In this document: positions 1 to 8,680 of the stretch, in pieces
How positions within the stretch are numbered: the first letter of the stretch is position 1
How the letters are laid out: each line of letters opens with the position of its first letter
DNA from: Bradyrhizobium erythrophlei
GTDB taxonomy: Bacteria > Pseudomonadota > Alphaproteobacteria > Rhizobiales > Xanthobacteraceae
Direction: 5' to 3'
Length of the DNA: 64,000 bases
Assembly: GCF_900129505.1 (NCBI RefSeq)
Contig: NZ_LT670818.1
Coordinates: 4,311,001 to 4,375,000, forward strand
Position numbers and translations under genes: made by a program
The notes under the pieces: generated by a model
Databases searched by the model: none
Told to the model about the DNA's origin: nothing
The model's input: only the letters and a program-made list of their open reading frames with translations

Positions 1-26
1 CCTCGGATTGAGCGCCGTGCGCAGGA

Positions 27-956
27 CTATACGCGGCTAGATCTTCGAGTTCGCGTCCCTGACGCATTCCTCGGTGCGGACTTTGCACCAGGTTTTTGCG
101 TTAGAAGCCTCGTCAGCGGCTCGAGGTAGGGGCGCATTCTGCCTCCGGTAATTGTGGTCAGGACAAGGGCTCTCTTCACCGGCGTCGGCACAAGCGAACG
201 CTGGGTAATCTCGTGGTCGTCGCACAGGCGGCGAATGTCCGGGGCGGGCAGGATGGCGAAGCCAATCCCTTTCTTGACGCATTCGGCGACAACCTCGACG
301 CTGTCCAGGATCAAGGTTTTGGCAGGCCGTGGGTTCGACCCTCCCAAGTATTGTGCGATCAAGCGGCCGATGCCGGACACAGGCATGAAGTGGATGAAGG
401 TCAGCTCGGACATGCAGCGATCGATGCTCCAACGCGCGCATGTCGCGGGTAGACAGAAAACGAGCTCTTCCTCTGCCAGGCTTATCGCCTGGAGGTTGCC
501 CGGCAGGTCGTCGGTTTCCGTAATGACTGCGGCGTCCAACCGTCCCGAAGACACCATTTGCGCGAGCGGCTCCGATAGTCCTGTTTCGATGTGGAATCGT
601 GCCAGGGGATGTTCTGACTTCGCTTTCGACAGAAACTCCGGCATGAGCCTTACGCTCGCTGTAGGGATGAAGCCGATGCGGAATTCCCCCGCTAGAGCAT
701 CCGTTGATTTACATGTGTTCAGAATATCGTTGTGAGCTTGCAGTGCGACCTGTGCCTTATCGGCGACGACCTTGCCGATCGGGGTCAGGAGCGGCGGCCG
801 AAAGGATCGGTCGAAGAGGGAGACCCCCAGTTCTTGCTCCAACATCTTCATCTGCATGCTCACTGCTGATGATGTCATGTTGAGACGGTTAGCGGTCTCG
901 ATGAAAGACCCATTTTTTCGGATCGCGACCAGCGTCTGCAGGGCCCGGATATTCAT
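27..956 (-). CDS. LysR-family transcriptional regulator
   Basis: A DNA-binding regulator of about 309 residues. The start is set at the ATG preceding NIRALQTLVAIRKNGSF, which is the usual first helix of LysR proteins; the frame remains open further upstream but that part has no LysR character and overlaps the divergent gene. The N-terminal helix-turn-helix reads SFIETANRLNMTSSAVSMQM, followed by LGVSLFDR and an effector-binding domain of normal length. The gene is divergent from the class III aminotransferase gene at 1129, and an inverted repeat lies between them, so it probably controls that gene and perhaps the acyl-CoA-dehydrogenase-like and CoA-transferase genes beyond. The effector is unknown. 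Confidence 0.9.
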   Translation of the reverse strand: MNIRALQTLVAIRKNGSFIETANRLNMTSSAVSMQMKMLEQELGVSLFDRSFRPPLLTPIGKVVADKAQVALQAHNDILNTCKSTDALAGEFRIGFIPTASVRLMPEFLSKAKSEHPLARFHIETGLSEPLAQMVSSGRLDAAVITETDDLPGNLQAISLAEEELVFCLPATCARWSIDRCMSELTFIHFMPVSGIGRLIAQYLGGSNPRPAKTLILDSVEVVAECVKKGIGFAILPAPDIRRLCDDHEITQRSLVPTPVKRALVLTTITGGRMRPYLEPLTRLLTQKPGAKSAPRNASGTRTRRSSRV

Positions 957-980
957 AAACTCAAATCCTCTGACTTTAAT

Positions 981-1001
981 GGCAACATAAACTAAGTTGC
1001 C
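981..1001. promoter_or_regulatory. Inverted repeat, probable LysR operator
   Basis: A perfect inverted repeat, GGCAAC-N9-GTTGCC, lies in the 172-base gap between the divergent LysR and aminotransferase genes, 25 bases from the LysR start. Its AT-rich centre and position are typical of a LysR recognition site. Binding is inferred. Confidence 0.5.
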
Positions 1002-1128
1002 TGCAACCTCCAATTTGTTAGCTTTTGTCGACTGAAGCGCAAGCGTGCCGTGTGGATCCCAACCAATGGCCGCGGCTCGGTCCACGCATGCCGGTATGAC
1101 GGCTCTCGACAGCAAGGTGAGGCGGCCG

Positions 1129-2406
1129 ATGGATAATCGCGAAATCGCTGCGCGGCAAGCGAAGGCAATTTCCCGAGGCATTGCCACCAACCCGCAGCTC
1201 TACGCGAAGAAGGCCGAGAACGCAGAGCTCTGGGATGTCGAAGGACGTCGATTCATCGACTTCGCGGCAGGTATCGCTGTTGTCAACACGGGACACCGAC
1301 ATCCCAGGGTGATTGAAGCTGTCAAAGCGCAGTTGGATTGCTTCACGCATACGTGTCAGCACGTCGTGCCCTATGAGCACTCGGTCACGCTGGCGGAACG
1401 CTTGAACCGGATTGTGCCGGGCGATTTCCTGAAAAAGACGATGTTCGTCACGACCGGCGCTGAGGCCATCGAGAACTCAATAAAAATCGCGCGTCGGGCG
1501 ACAGGCAGATCGGCAGTGGTGGCCTTCACCAATGCGTTTCACGGCCGGACATTCATGGGAATGGCGCTCACGGGGAAGATATCCCGCTACAAAGCGGGCT
1601 TCGGAGCGATGCCCGGCGACGTCTTCCACGCGATGTTTCCTTGTCCACTTCACGGAATCTCAATGGAGCAAACGCTGCAAAGTCTCGATCTGCTGTTCAA
1701 ATCCGACATTGACCCGAACTGGGTTGCTGCCATTCTCGTCGAGCCTGTGCAGGGGGAGGGGGGCTTCTACGAGGCACCTGCGCGCTTCATCAGGGAGCTC
1801 CGCAGAATTTGCGATGAGTATGGGATCATCCTCATTGCTGATGAAGTCCAAACCGGTTTCGCGAGAACCGGGAAGATGTTCGCCATGGAATATCACGGCG
1901 GGGTCGCCGACCTGACAGCCATGGCAAAAGGCCTCGCAGGGGGCTTTCCGCTCGCCGCGGTAACCGGTCGTGCTGACTTGATGGATGCACCCGATCCGGG
2001 AAGCATCGGCGGCACGTATGGCGGGAGTCCGATCGGCATCGCGGCTGCAAATGCAGTTCTTGATGTGATCGAAGAAGAGCAACTATGCGACCGGGCACTT
2101 CGCTTGGGAAACCGTCTTAAGCAACGTCTGGAAGCCATCAGGTCGGAGACACCGGACATCGTGGATGTCCGCGGCCCGGGCTTCATGAATGCTATCGAAT
2201 TCAACGATCGCAAGACAGGACTGCCCAGCCCCGACCTTGCCGCTGCGGTCAAGAACGAGGCGTTCGTCAACGGACTGCTCGTCCTGACGTGCGGCGGCTA
2301 CGGCAATGTCATCCGCTTCCTTGCGCCCCTTACGATCCAGGATGGCGTGCTGACAGAGGGTTTGGACCTGCTCGAACGCTCTATCCGCAAGGTGATCCCG
2401 GGTTGA
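1129..2406 (+). CDS. Class III aminotransferase, 4-aminobutyrate aminotransferase type
   Basis: A PLP-dependent omega-aminotransferase of 425 residues. The ATG at 1129 is chosen because an AAGGTGAGG ribosome site precedes it and homology begins with MDNREIAARQ; an upstream ATG at 1045 would add unrelated residues. Visible motifs are the TTGAEAIENSIKIAR phosphate-binding loop, AFHGRTFM, EPVQGEGGF, the IADEVQTGFARTG cofactor motif with its Asp, and MAKGLAGGFPLAA with the PLP lysine. It resembles GabT, but class III enzymes accept many omega-amino acids. The neighbouring CoA-ester genes suggest its product is oxidised to an acid and activated as a CoA thioester, although no aldehyde dehydrogenase lies alongside. 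Confidence 0.88.
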   Translation: MDNREIAARQAKAISRGIATNPQLYAKKAENAELWDVEGRRFIDFAAGIAVVNTGHRHPRVIEAVKAQLDCFTHTCQHVVPYEHSVTLAERLNRIVPGDFLKKTMFVTTGAEAIENSIKIARRATGRSAVVAFTNAFHGRTFMGMALTGKISRYKAGFGAMPGDVFHAMFPCPLHGISMEQTLQSLDLLFKSDIDPNWVAAILVEPVQGEGGFYEAPARFIRELRRICDEYGIILIADEVQTGFARTGKMFAMEYHGGVADLTAMAKGLAGGFPLAAVTGRADLMDAPDPGSIGGTYGGSPIGIAAANAVLDVIEEEQLCDRALRLGNRLKQRLEAIRSETPDIVDVRGPGFMNAIEFNDRKTGLPSPDLAAAVKNEAFVNGLLVLTCGGYGNVIRFLAPLTIQDGVLTEGLDLLERSIRKVIPG

Positions 2407-2499
2407 TGAGAGCAAGCGCGAAACCGTGCTAGGCCGCAACGACGCAACTCAACCGATCGCATCATGTTGGAGCGCTCTCAAGAGAGAGTTCAAGGCAGC

Positions 2500-2520
2500 A
2501 ACTTCAATAGCGTTGAAGTT
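2500..2520. promoter_or_regulatory. Perfect inverted repeat upstream of the acyl-CoA-dehydrogenase-like gene
   Basis: AACTTCAA-TAGCG-TTGAAGTT, with 8-base perfect arms and a 5-base centre, lies about 95 bases after the aminotransferase stop and 85 bases before the next start. No T-run follows, so an operator is more likely than a terminator. It is unlike the GGCAAC repeat upstream of the aminotransferase. Confidence 0.45.
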
Positions 2521-2604
2521 AAGCCCGAAAAATATTCGTTTGCTCCTGATCGACATCAAATGGAATTCCTGTCGGAAAATTCGTAGCCAATCGAGGAACG
2601 CGCA

Positions 2605-3816
2605 ATGGACATGAGGCTCTCGCCCGATCAACTGAAGCTGCAGCGTGCCGCTCGGGAACTGGCGGAATCGGAGTTCGCCTCAAGGGCGGCTGAGGTCGAT
2701 CGTACTGAATCATATCCGTTCAACAACGTCGCCGTGCTCACCTCGGCTGGCTTCATGGGTTATACGATCCCCAAGCAATACGGGGGACGCGGAGGAAGCT
2801 TCTTTGAGGCAGCCCTGATCATTGAAGAGATGGCCCGCGTATGCGGCGCGACCGGTCGCATCACGGTCGAGGCCAATATGGGCGCCATCTCGGCCGTCAT
2901 GCAGTATGGTACCGATAAACAGAAGCGGTTAGCCGCAGACCTAGTGTTGACCGGCGATAAACCAGCGATCTGCATAACCGAGCCGGGTGCCGGCTCGGCC
3001 GCCACGGAAATGACGACACGTGCCGACAAACGCGGCTCCGTCTATGTCATTAACGGCAAGAAGCACTGGATCACGGGAGGTGGAGTATCCAAGCTTCACC
3101 TGATTTTTGCTCGCGCATTCGACGAAGGGGGAGTGGAGCAGGGTATCGGCGGTTTCATCGCTCTCGCTGGCGAGCCTGGTCTGATAGTCGGCAAGCGCGA
3201 GCCAGCGATGGGCCTTCGTGGCATTCCTGAGACCGAAATCATCTTCCAGGACCTGGAGGTCAAGGAAGAGATGCTGGTTCTTCCGCCGCGTGGCCTGCAG
3301 CGCGGTTTCGCCGATCTCATCAACGCCTACAATAGTCAGCGTGTCGGCGCGGGTACGGTTGCGCTGGGGATTGCGCAGGGAGCCTTCGAGAAAGCCTTGA
3401 GCTTCGCCAAGGAGCGTGAGCAGTTCGGCCGACCGATCGCTGAATTCCAAGGTCTGCAATGGATGTTGGCAGATATGTCGGTGAGCCTCAATGCAGCCCG
3501 CCTTTCTCTGCACCAAGCGGCGCTCAGCGCGAACCCATTCCCCGACCCGCTGCTAGCCGCGCAGGCGAAAATCATCGCCTCCGAAACGGCGAACAATGTC
3601 ACGAACCAGGCGCTTCAAATCTACGGTTCGCGCGGCTACTCGCGGAATGTTCCGATGGAACGCGCCGTGCGCGATGCCCGGATGTTCACGATCGCCGGGG
3701 GTACGGCCCAAGTGCTTCGGACGCTCGTGGCATCACGTATCCTCGACATGAAGCTTCCGCAGACCCGCGACGGGTATGTCGCTGTCAAAAACGCTGCACG
3801 CAAAGCCGCAGAGTGA
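2605..3816 (+). CDS. Acyl-CoA-dehydrogenase-fold flavoprotein lacking the catalytic Glu; candidate 3-sulfinopropionyl-CoA desulfinase
   Basis: A complete 403-residue acyl-CoA dehydrogenase fold: N-terminal helical domain, CITEPGAGSAATEM flavin/substrate loop near 123-136, KKHWITGG strand region, REQFGRPIAEFQGLQWMLAD, and the C-terminal QIYGSRGYSRNVPMERAVRD segment. The base expected in the IYEGT motif is replaced by Gly (TIAGGT), and the alternative isovaleryl-type position is Gln245 (YNSQRVGAGT). Arg85 lies in GATGRITVEAN. From memory, Acd desulfinases acting on 3-sulfinopropionyl-CoA lack the base in the same way, with Gln near 246 and an essential Arg near 84. The CaiB/BaiF transferase next door fits that pathway. 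The fold is certain; the substrate is inference. Confidence 0.85.
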   Translation: MDMRLSPDQLKLQRAARELAESEFASRAAEVDRTESYPFNNVAVLTSAGFMGYTIPKQYGGRGGSFFEAALIIEEMARVCGATGRITVEANMGAISAVMQYGTDKQKRLAADLVLTGDKPAICITEPGAGSAATEMTTRADKRGSVYVINGKKHWITGGGVSKLHLIFARAFDEGGVEQGIGGFIALAGEPGLIVGKREPAMGLRGIPETEIIFQDLEVKEEMLVLPPRGLQRGFADLINAYNSQRVGAGTVALGIAQGAFEKALSFAKEREQFGRPIAEFQGLQWMLADMSVSLNAARLSLHQAALSANPFPDPLLAAQAKIIASETANNVTNQALQIYGSRGYSRNVPMERAVRDARMFTIAGGTAQVLRTLVASRILDMKLPQTRDGYVAVKNAARKAAE

Positions 3817-3894
3817 GATCGCTCTGAGGTTAAGGCCTTAAGCTCAGCTGTCCTCTCCAGCTGGTCCGCGGAGTCCGGTCCTCTCTCCGCAACT

Positions 3895-3928
3895 GCTCGG
3901 TATGCCCCACGCATACCGAGCGGCTTTT
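3895..3928 (+). terminator. Rho-independent terminator after the desulfinase-like gene
   Basis: GCTCGGTATG and CATACCGAGC form a perfect 10-bp stem with a 7-base loop, followed by GGCTTTT. It lies about 80 bases past the stop at 3816. An ATG at 3902 lies inside the stem, which argues against that codon starting the next gene. Confidence 0.75.
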
Positions 3929-3982
3929 CAGTCAGTCCATCTAGGTTTGATCGGTTGCTTGGTCTGTCGACGGAGATTGCGG

Positions 3983-5194
3983 GTGGATCCGACTGGGACG
4001 TTAAAGAAGCCCCTCGCGGGTATGCGCGTGATTGAGCTCGGCGAACTGATCGCTGGTCCATTTGTAGGGACACTTCTCGCCGACAACGGCGCAGAAGTCA
4101 TCAAGGTTGAACGGCCCGGCAGGGGCGATGTACTCCGCCAGTTCGGTCCGCTCGTCGATGGCACAAGCGCGTTTTGGCAAGTGAACAGCCGCAACAAGAA
4201 GTCGGTTGTGCTGGACATCACGAGGGACGGCGGGTCTTCTGCGCTAAAAGCGTTGATCGGGCTTAGCGACGTCTTGATCGACAGCATGCGGCCGGGTGTT
4301 CTTGATCAGCGCGGATTGGACGACGCCACGCTGCGGACGCTCAATCCAAACCTGGTCATCGTCCACGTATCGGCGTTCGGCCGTAGCGGCCCGAATGCGT
4401 CACGCGGAGGTTACGATCCTGTTGCACAGGGGTTTTGCGGCCTCAGCAACCTGACCGGCGATCGGGGTGGACCACCGATGCGGGCGGGGGGCGCAATTCC
4501 CGTTTGTGATTTCATGACCGGACTGCTGGGCGCCTTCGGTGCCGTCCTCGCGCTGCTTCAGCGGAAATCCGGGGTTGTGTCGATCCCTGCTGTTGACGTT
4601 GCGCTCTACGACGTCGCTTTCAGAATGATCGCGCCTCTGATCGCCTACTACGAAGCAACCGGGACGGAGTGGCAGCGAGACGGAAACCACAGCCTTGGCG
4701 GCGCGCCGACCGGCCACTTCATGACCGCCGACGAGAAATGGATTTGCTTGTCGGTGCAGAACGACGAGCAGTTCGCGAGATGTGCAAGGCTGGTTGGCCG
4801 TCCGCAATGGACTGCCGACCCAAGGTTTGAGACGCTCCCTGGCCGAACTGCGCATCGGGACGAAATCGAGGCGTGGGTTTCTGAATGGATTAAGACCAGA
4901 CCCAGGTCGGAAGCTCTCGCGTCTATCGAGGCGGCGGGCTTGGGCGTTGGTCCCATTCAATCGATCGGCGACATGTCGAAGGATCCACATCTAGCGGTGA
5001 GGGATCTGACGGATGTCGATGATCCCATTCTGGGCAAGGTCAGGATGCCTCAGACGCTTCCTGTCGTTTCGGGTGGCGCCGAACACAACACGGCTGCGCC
5101 CATGCTGGGCGAGCATACGCATCAGGTCCTATCGGAACTGCTGGGCTACTCGGACGGGATGATCGCCGCAGTCGGCAATCCGGCAGCGCAATAA
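3983..5194 (+). CDS. CaiB/BaiF (family III) CoA-transferase
   Basis: About 403 residues of family III CoA-transferase. It opens with LAGMRVIELGELIAGPFVGT and LLADNGAEVIKVERPGRGD, then SRNKKSVVLD, GRSGPNASRGGYDPVAQG and PAVDVALYD, where the family's catalytic Asp sits. GTG at 3983 is preferred: GGAG lies 7 bases upstream, and the ATG at 3902 is buried in a terminator hairpin. Family members move CoA between acids without ATP. Beside a base-less acyl-CoA-dehydrogenase-like protein, a role in activating a sulfinate or other odd carboxylic acid is plausible. Substrate specificity cannot be read from sequence. Confidence 0.88.
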   Translation: MDPTGTLKKPLAGMRVIELGELIAGPFVGTLLADNGAEVIKVERPGRGDVLRQFGPLVDGTSAFWQVNSRNKKSVVLDITRDGGSSALKALIGLSDVLIDSMRPGVLDQRGLDDATLRTLNPNLVIVHVSAFGRSGPNASRGGYDPVAQGFCGLSNLTGDRGGPPMRAGGAIPVCDFMTGLLGAFGAVLALLQRKSGVVSIPAVDVALYDVAFRMIAPLIAYYEATGTEWQRDGNHSLGGAPTGHFMTADEKWICLSVQNDEQFARCARLVGRPQWTADPRFETLPGRTAHRDEIEAWVSEWIKTRPRSEALASIEAAGLGVGPIQSIGDMSKDPHLAVRDLTDVDDPILGKVRMPQTLPVVSGGAEHNTAAPMLGEHTHQVLSELLGYSDGMIAAVGNPAAQ

Positions 5195-6041
5195 GGCGCG
5201 ACCGGCGGCTGACCTGTCGTCGGCTGTGGGGCCCACAGCTGAACACGGGATCGTTTACACGAAAGACCTTGTCGCGCGGCGCGGCTGTCCCGAGCGGTAG
5301 GCCAACGAAAAAGAGCCTCCAATGAAGGGGGTTCTCGGACTTTCGCACCTTGCAAGTCATCAGGCTACGCAACGCTTTCGACGTCCCTCACATGCCGGTA
5401 CCCCTCGTCGCTGCTCTGGTAAGAACGACGGATGTACCTACGTAAGGTCGGTGTAAGCATGCGGTTTTAGGCTCCCGCTAGTACGACAATCGTGATGGCA
5501 TGGCCGAAGAAATTAAGGCATTGACGGGGTGCGGGCTGAAGTTGTGAGAATCCGGCGCTTGGCAGAAGAAATATCCGACTTCGAAATTTCGAGTCGGGTT
5601 AACGCATTGGCCGATGAGATTGAGCGGGGCGCGCAGGAATTCGTCTACGCATATCACTATGATTGAACATCTCTAGGAACGGGCAGTCCGATGCTGGAGC
5701 ATCTAGCAGTGCACGCTTCGGTACAGTCCAGGATAATACTGACCAATTGAGAGTGAACGTTTACTGCACCTGGCCATTCTAGTCGCTCTCGGGGTCATTT
5801 ACATTTGGGACGCCAATTACAACCGCGGCGCCCTTACGGACGGAGCGAGAAGCATGCTGCGAGATATCGATAGCAGTATCCGATGATGGCGCTCGCAAAG
5901 AGGTTTTGGGATGACGACCGTTCCTTGTTCGCGAGCGATGGTATGCAATTCATGAATTTGAGCATCAAAGGGTAGAGAAGCTAAACCAAGAATCCGAAAT
6001 CGGTGGTTGAATTAGGCGGGCTGTTGCTGTGCCGCACCCAT
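5195..6041. other. Long intergenic stretch, mostly without recognisable content
   Basis: About 850 bases between the CoA-transferase gene and the truncated STAND gene. A short GC-rich self-complementary segment (GCTGTGGG and CCCACAGC) lies near 5222. One small membrane-protein-like reading frame at 5743-5886 is listed separately. No RNA gene, repeat or promoter is convincing. The stretch looks like decayed accessory sequence. Confidence 0.5.
5743..5886 (+). pseudogene. Small single-pass membrane protein, probably a remnant
   Basis: A 47-codon open frame reads LLHLAILVALGVIYIWDANY and then NRGALTDGARSMLRDIDSSIR before TGA: a single hydrophobic helix with a short basic tail. This resembles small proteins frequent in Bradyrhizobium. 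No ATG, GTG or TTG opens the frame, so it is either a 5'-damaged copy or begins at an unusual codon such as CTG at 5764. Function unknown. Confidence 0.35.
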
Positions 6042-7302
6042 TCAAAATTCCATAACGCTCGCCTGCGAAACGCTCAACCACGATACACGCCATTCATCAC
6101 CGAGCTTTACGGCGGCCCCAACTGGGCGCAAAGCGAACCAGCTCGGTCTTACTAGGTCCGTGGCAGCCAAATCAGGTATGGTAAGTGAGGTTGGTCTGTC
6201 TAGTTGGCCATTGACGAGTGGAAAAATGGTCAAACGACTTAATGTATCGCGCACAATGAGAGATTGGTCGTTGTTCGAAAAATTAATCGACTTAAGGAAT
6301 TGAGTGTCTTCGACGGTAGTCGAGCCGTTGGTCGATTTCTCCCGAGGAACCGAGGGCAATTGCATCCTGCTCGCTTTGCTGTTGTCAACACGAGAGCGAA
6401 CAAGGATGTCCAATTGATTCGGTTGAGTGCCGCCACGAATCACCGAGATCAGATCGGAAAAATCGGAATAGGTCGGCCAGATGGATCCCGGGTTGTCCAA
6501 GTCAATAGTAGGTTGAGGTTTAAGAGAATCGCTGCTCGGTTCATAACGGAGGTCCGCAAAGTGCATTTTTCCTCTGTCGAACGTGGTGATCCGTATGAAG
6601 CCACCGGCGATTTCGACGAAGGGCGTGACCTGGACATCGTTGATTTTGATAAGTTCGTCGATATTAAATACCCTCTTGCTGCCGCTCGACCACACCGTGA
6701 ATTGGCCGTCCTTGTAAGCAACCGGTGCGTCCAGGCCTGCAACGAATCCAACGCTCGGCCAAGAATTGCTAAGCTCAGTTTTCGGAGGCTTTTCCGGCGT
6801 TCCCACAGTACCCACCAACACTTGCTGGTGAGCTTCTCCAACTTCAGCGAGCAGTACCGTGGCGCCTCTTAGGATAGAAAGATGCAAACCATCCTTGCTC
6901 AAGCCGAAGGCATCGGCTGACAGCATATCGCGCGGTGCTTGCACCAAGACATCTTCTAACCTCTTACGCGTTTCGTTAAATGGTAGCAATCTTCTAGCGA
7001 TACCATCGGATTGCTTCCAGTTTGCCAGCAATAAGAGCAATCTTATGCGTGCGTCGAGAAGTGGCTCACGTTCCGTGTATGCATTTATGGTGTTGGCAGC
7101 CTGTCTTCGCATGTAGACCCATTGCGCGCCCCCAAGAACGACCCCAGACAGGAGCGCGAACATTATCGTCACGCAAATAATTAAGACATGTCTATAGCGC
7201 TTACGCGCTTCTAGGAGTCGTTCCCGAGATTCCTTCCAACGAAACAGCGAGGCCGCAAGCGCATCATGACCCAAGCTAAAATTCTCAGTGGCTTGGAGGC
7301 CT
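6042..7302 (-). pseudogene. C-terminal part of a STAND/NACHT-like NTPase protein, 5' end lost to an IS
   Basis: About 420 codons remain. The segment begins with FSLGHDALAASLFRWKES, the motif that closes the winged-helix part of many novel STAND NTPases (compare SHEALLRxWPRL). It continues with a basic linker, a transmembrane helix (HVLIICVTIMFALLSGVVLG) and a roughly 300-residue beta-rich region that looks like a degenerate propeller sensor. The NTPase domain is absent: the frame runs straight into the IS3 element at 7303 and no continuation was seen beyond 8567. Proteins of this layout often act in signalling or antiphage defence. That role is inferred, and this copy cannot be functional as it stands. 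Confidence 0.65.
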
Positions 7303-7361
7303 TGAACCTCCTCCGAATTGATGGACACCTGTAGTAGGCTCGTGGAGCTAGGAGGTGTCGG

Positions 7362-7682
7362 ATGGAAGCACGTCAACGCCGGTCGTTTACGGACGACTAC
7401 AAGCGGCAAGCGGTCGATCTGGTGGCGTCGAGCGGCCGCTCGATCGGATCGGTGGCCAAGGAGCTTGGCCTGCGCGATTCCGTACCCCGGCGCTGGGTGG
7501 AGCAGCGTGGGGCCGGGCTGGAGCCGACGGCGGCGGCGCGGCGCCCCACAACGCAGGCGACGCTGCCGTCGGCGGACCACGCGGCGGAGATCGCTCGTTT
7601 GCAGCGAGAGAACGAGCGGCTGCGCATGGAGCGCGACATTTTAAAAAAGTCGATCGCGATCTTTGCTGGGACGCGGACATGA
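7362..7682 (+). CDS. IS3 transposase OrfA (helix-turn-helix subunit)
   Basis: 106 residues. It begins MEARQRRSFTDDYKRQAVDL with the helix-turn-helix that binds the IS ends, and finishes with a leucine-zipper-like stretch, AEIARLQRENERLRMERDIL. GGAGG lies 7 bases before the ATG. The slippery run AAAAAAG at 7643-7649 sits in the correct frame for a -1 shift into orfB. Its stop overlaps the orfB ATG as ATGA. Confidence 0.88.
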   Translation: MEARQRRSFTDDYKRQAVDLVASSGRSIGSVAKELGLRDSVPRRWVEQRGAGLEPTAAARRPTTQATLPSADHAAEIARLQRENERLRMERDILKKSIAIFAGTRT

Positions 7683-8539
7683 GATTCCGCTTCATCGAAG
7701 ATCGCCGCGCTGACTACCCGGTGACGATCCTGTGCGAGGTACTCGGAGTCTCGCCGGCCGGTTATTATGCCTGGCGCGCGCGCCCGGAGAGCCGGCGATC
7801 CATAGCCAATCGTGCGCTCATCGACGACATCGAACGGGTCCACCGCGAGGCGTGCGGACGCTATGGCAGCCCGCGCATCCATGCCGAGCTGAGGGCCCAG
7901 GGCCGCGGGGCGAGCCGCGGTCGCATCGAGCGACTGATGCGCCGTCACGGGATCAGGGCCATCATGGCGCGGCCACGGCGGGTGGGCACCACCGACGGCC
8001 GTCACGACTTCCCGATCGCCCCGAACCTGCTCGAGCGGAACTTCAGCGCCGCCGCGCTGAACCAGATCTGGCTCGCCGACATCACTTATGTCGAGACTGT
8101 TCAGGGCTGGCTCTATCTGGCCACCGTCATGGACCTGTACAGCCGCAAGATCGTCGGCTGGGCGATGGCGGATCATTTGCGCGCCGACCTGCCATTGGCG
8201 GCTTTGCGGATGGCAATCTCAGCGCAGCGGCCTAGTGCCGGCCTGATCCACCATTCCGATCGGGGCGTTCAATATGCCTCGGCGGAGTATCGCAAAATGG
8301 TGCAGTCCGCCGGCTTCAAGGCTTCGATGAGCCGTAAAGGCGACTGCTATGACAACGCCCCGATGGAGAGCTTCTTTCACACCCTCAAGATCGAGCTCGT
8401 CCATCACCGGCAGTATGCAACACGGGAGCAAGCCAGACGTGATATCTTCGCTTACATTGAAGGCTTCTACAATCGAACGCGGCGTCACTCGGCCATCGGA
8501 TATATCAGCCCGATCGAGATGGAGCTAAAAGCAGCTTAA
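7679..8539 (+). CDS. IS3 transposase OrfB (DDE catalytic subunit)
   Basis: 286 residues from the ATG at 7679, although the active transposase is expected to be an OrfAB fusion made by -1 frameshifting at the A6G run at 7643. An HTH_21-like segment (YGSPRIHAELRAQG) precedes the integrase core. The DDE triad is visible as the Asp in LADITYV, the Asp in HHSDRGVQYAS and the Glu in NAPMESFFHTLK. The closing RRHSAIGYISPIE is family-typical. The gene appears intact, so the element may still be mobile. Confidence 0.9.
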   Translation: MRFRFIEDRRADYPVTILCEVLGVSPAGYYAWRARPESRRSIANRALIDDIERVHREACGRYGSPRIHAELRAQGRGASRGRIERLMRRHGIRAIMARPRRVGTTDGRHDFPIAPNLLERNFSAAALNQIWLADITYVETVQGWLYLATVMDLYSRKIVGWAMADHLRADLPLAALRMAISAQRPSAGLIHHSDRGVQYASAEYRKMVQSAGFKASMSRKGDCYDNAPMESFFHTLKIELVHHRQYATREQARRDIFAYIEGFYNRTRRHSAIGYISPIEMELKAA

Positions 8540-8680
8540 CCTTGTCCATTTTTTCGGGGGAAGATCAAAGCGATGACCCTGCGGCGGCACGCCCTGGAAA
8601 GTGCCCGCCATGTTGCGAGCGGACGCCATGATCTTGCTCACCCGTCGTTTAGGGCTGCAGTCGACAGGCCGTCGTGGTCG

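Larger units (their letters stand above)
7303..8567 (+). mobile_element. Complete IS3-family insertion sequence
   Basis: A 1265-bp element bounded by imperfect 25-base terminal inverted repeats. The left end begins TGAACCTCCTCCGAA and the right end, read inward, TGATCTTCCCCCGAA; both end in ATGGACA. It carries overlapping orfA and orfB. The flanks (CCT at the left, AAG at the right) show no target duplication, suggesting that a rearrangement followed insertion; this fits the missing 5' part of the STAND gene. Confidence 0.85.

Noticed and set aside
3902..3982. ATG at 3902 as start of the CoA-transferase
   Set aside because: It lies inside a terminator stem, has no ribosome site and adds residues unlike the family.
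5222..5239. GC-rich self-complementary stretch after the CoA-transferase
   Set aside because: The stem has almost no loop and no T-run, so a terminator could not be supported.
7355..7678. Upstream extension of the orfB frame to 7355 as a separate start
   Set aside because: That frame reads antifamily sequence through orfA; orfB is expressed by frameshift or from 7679.
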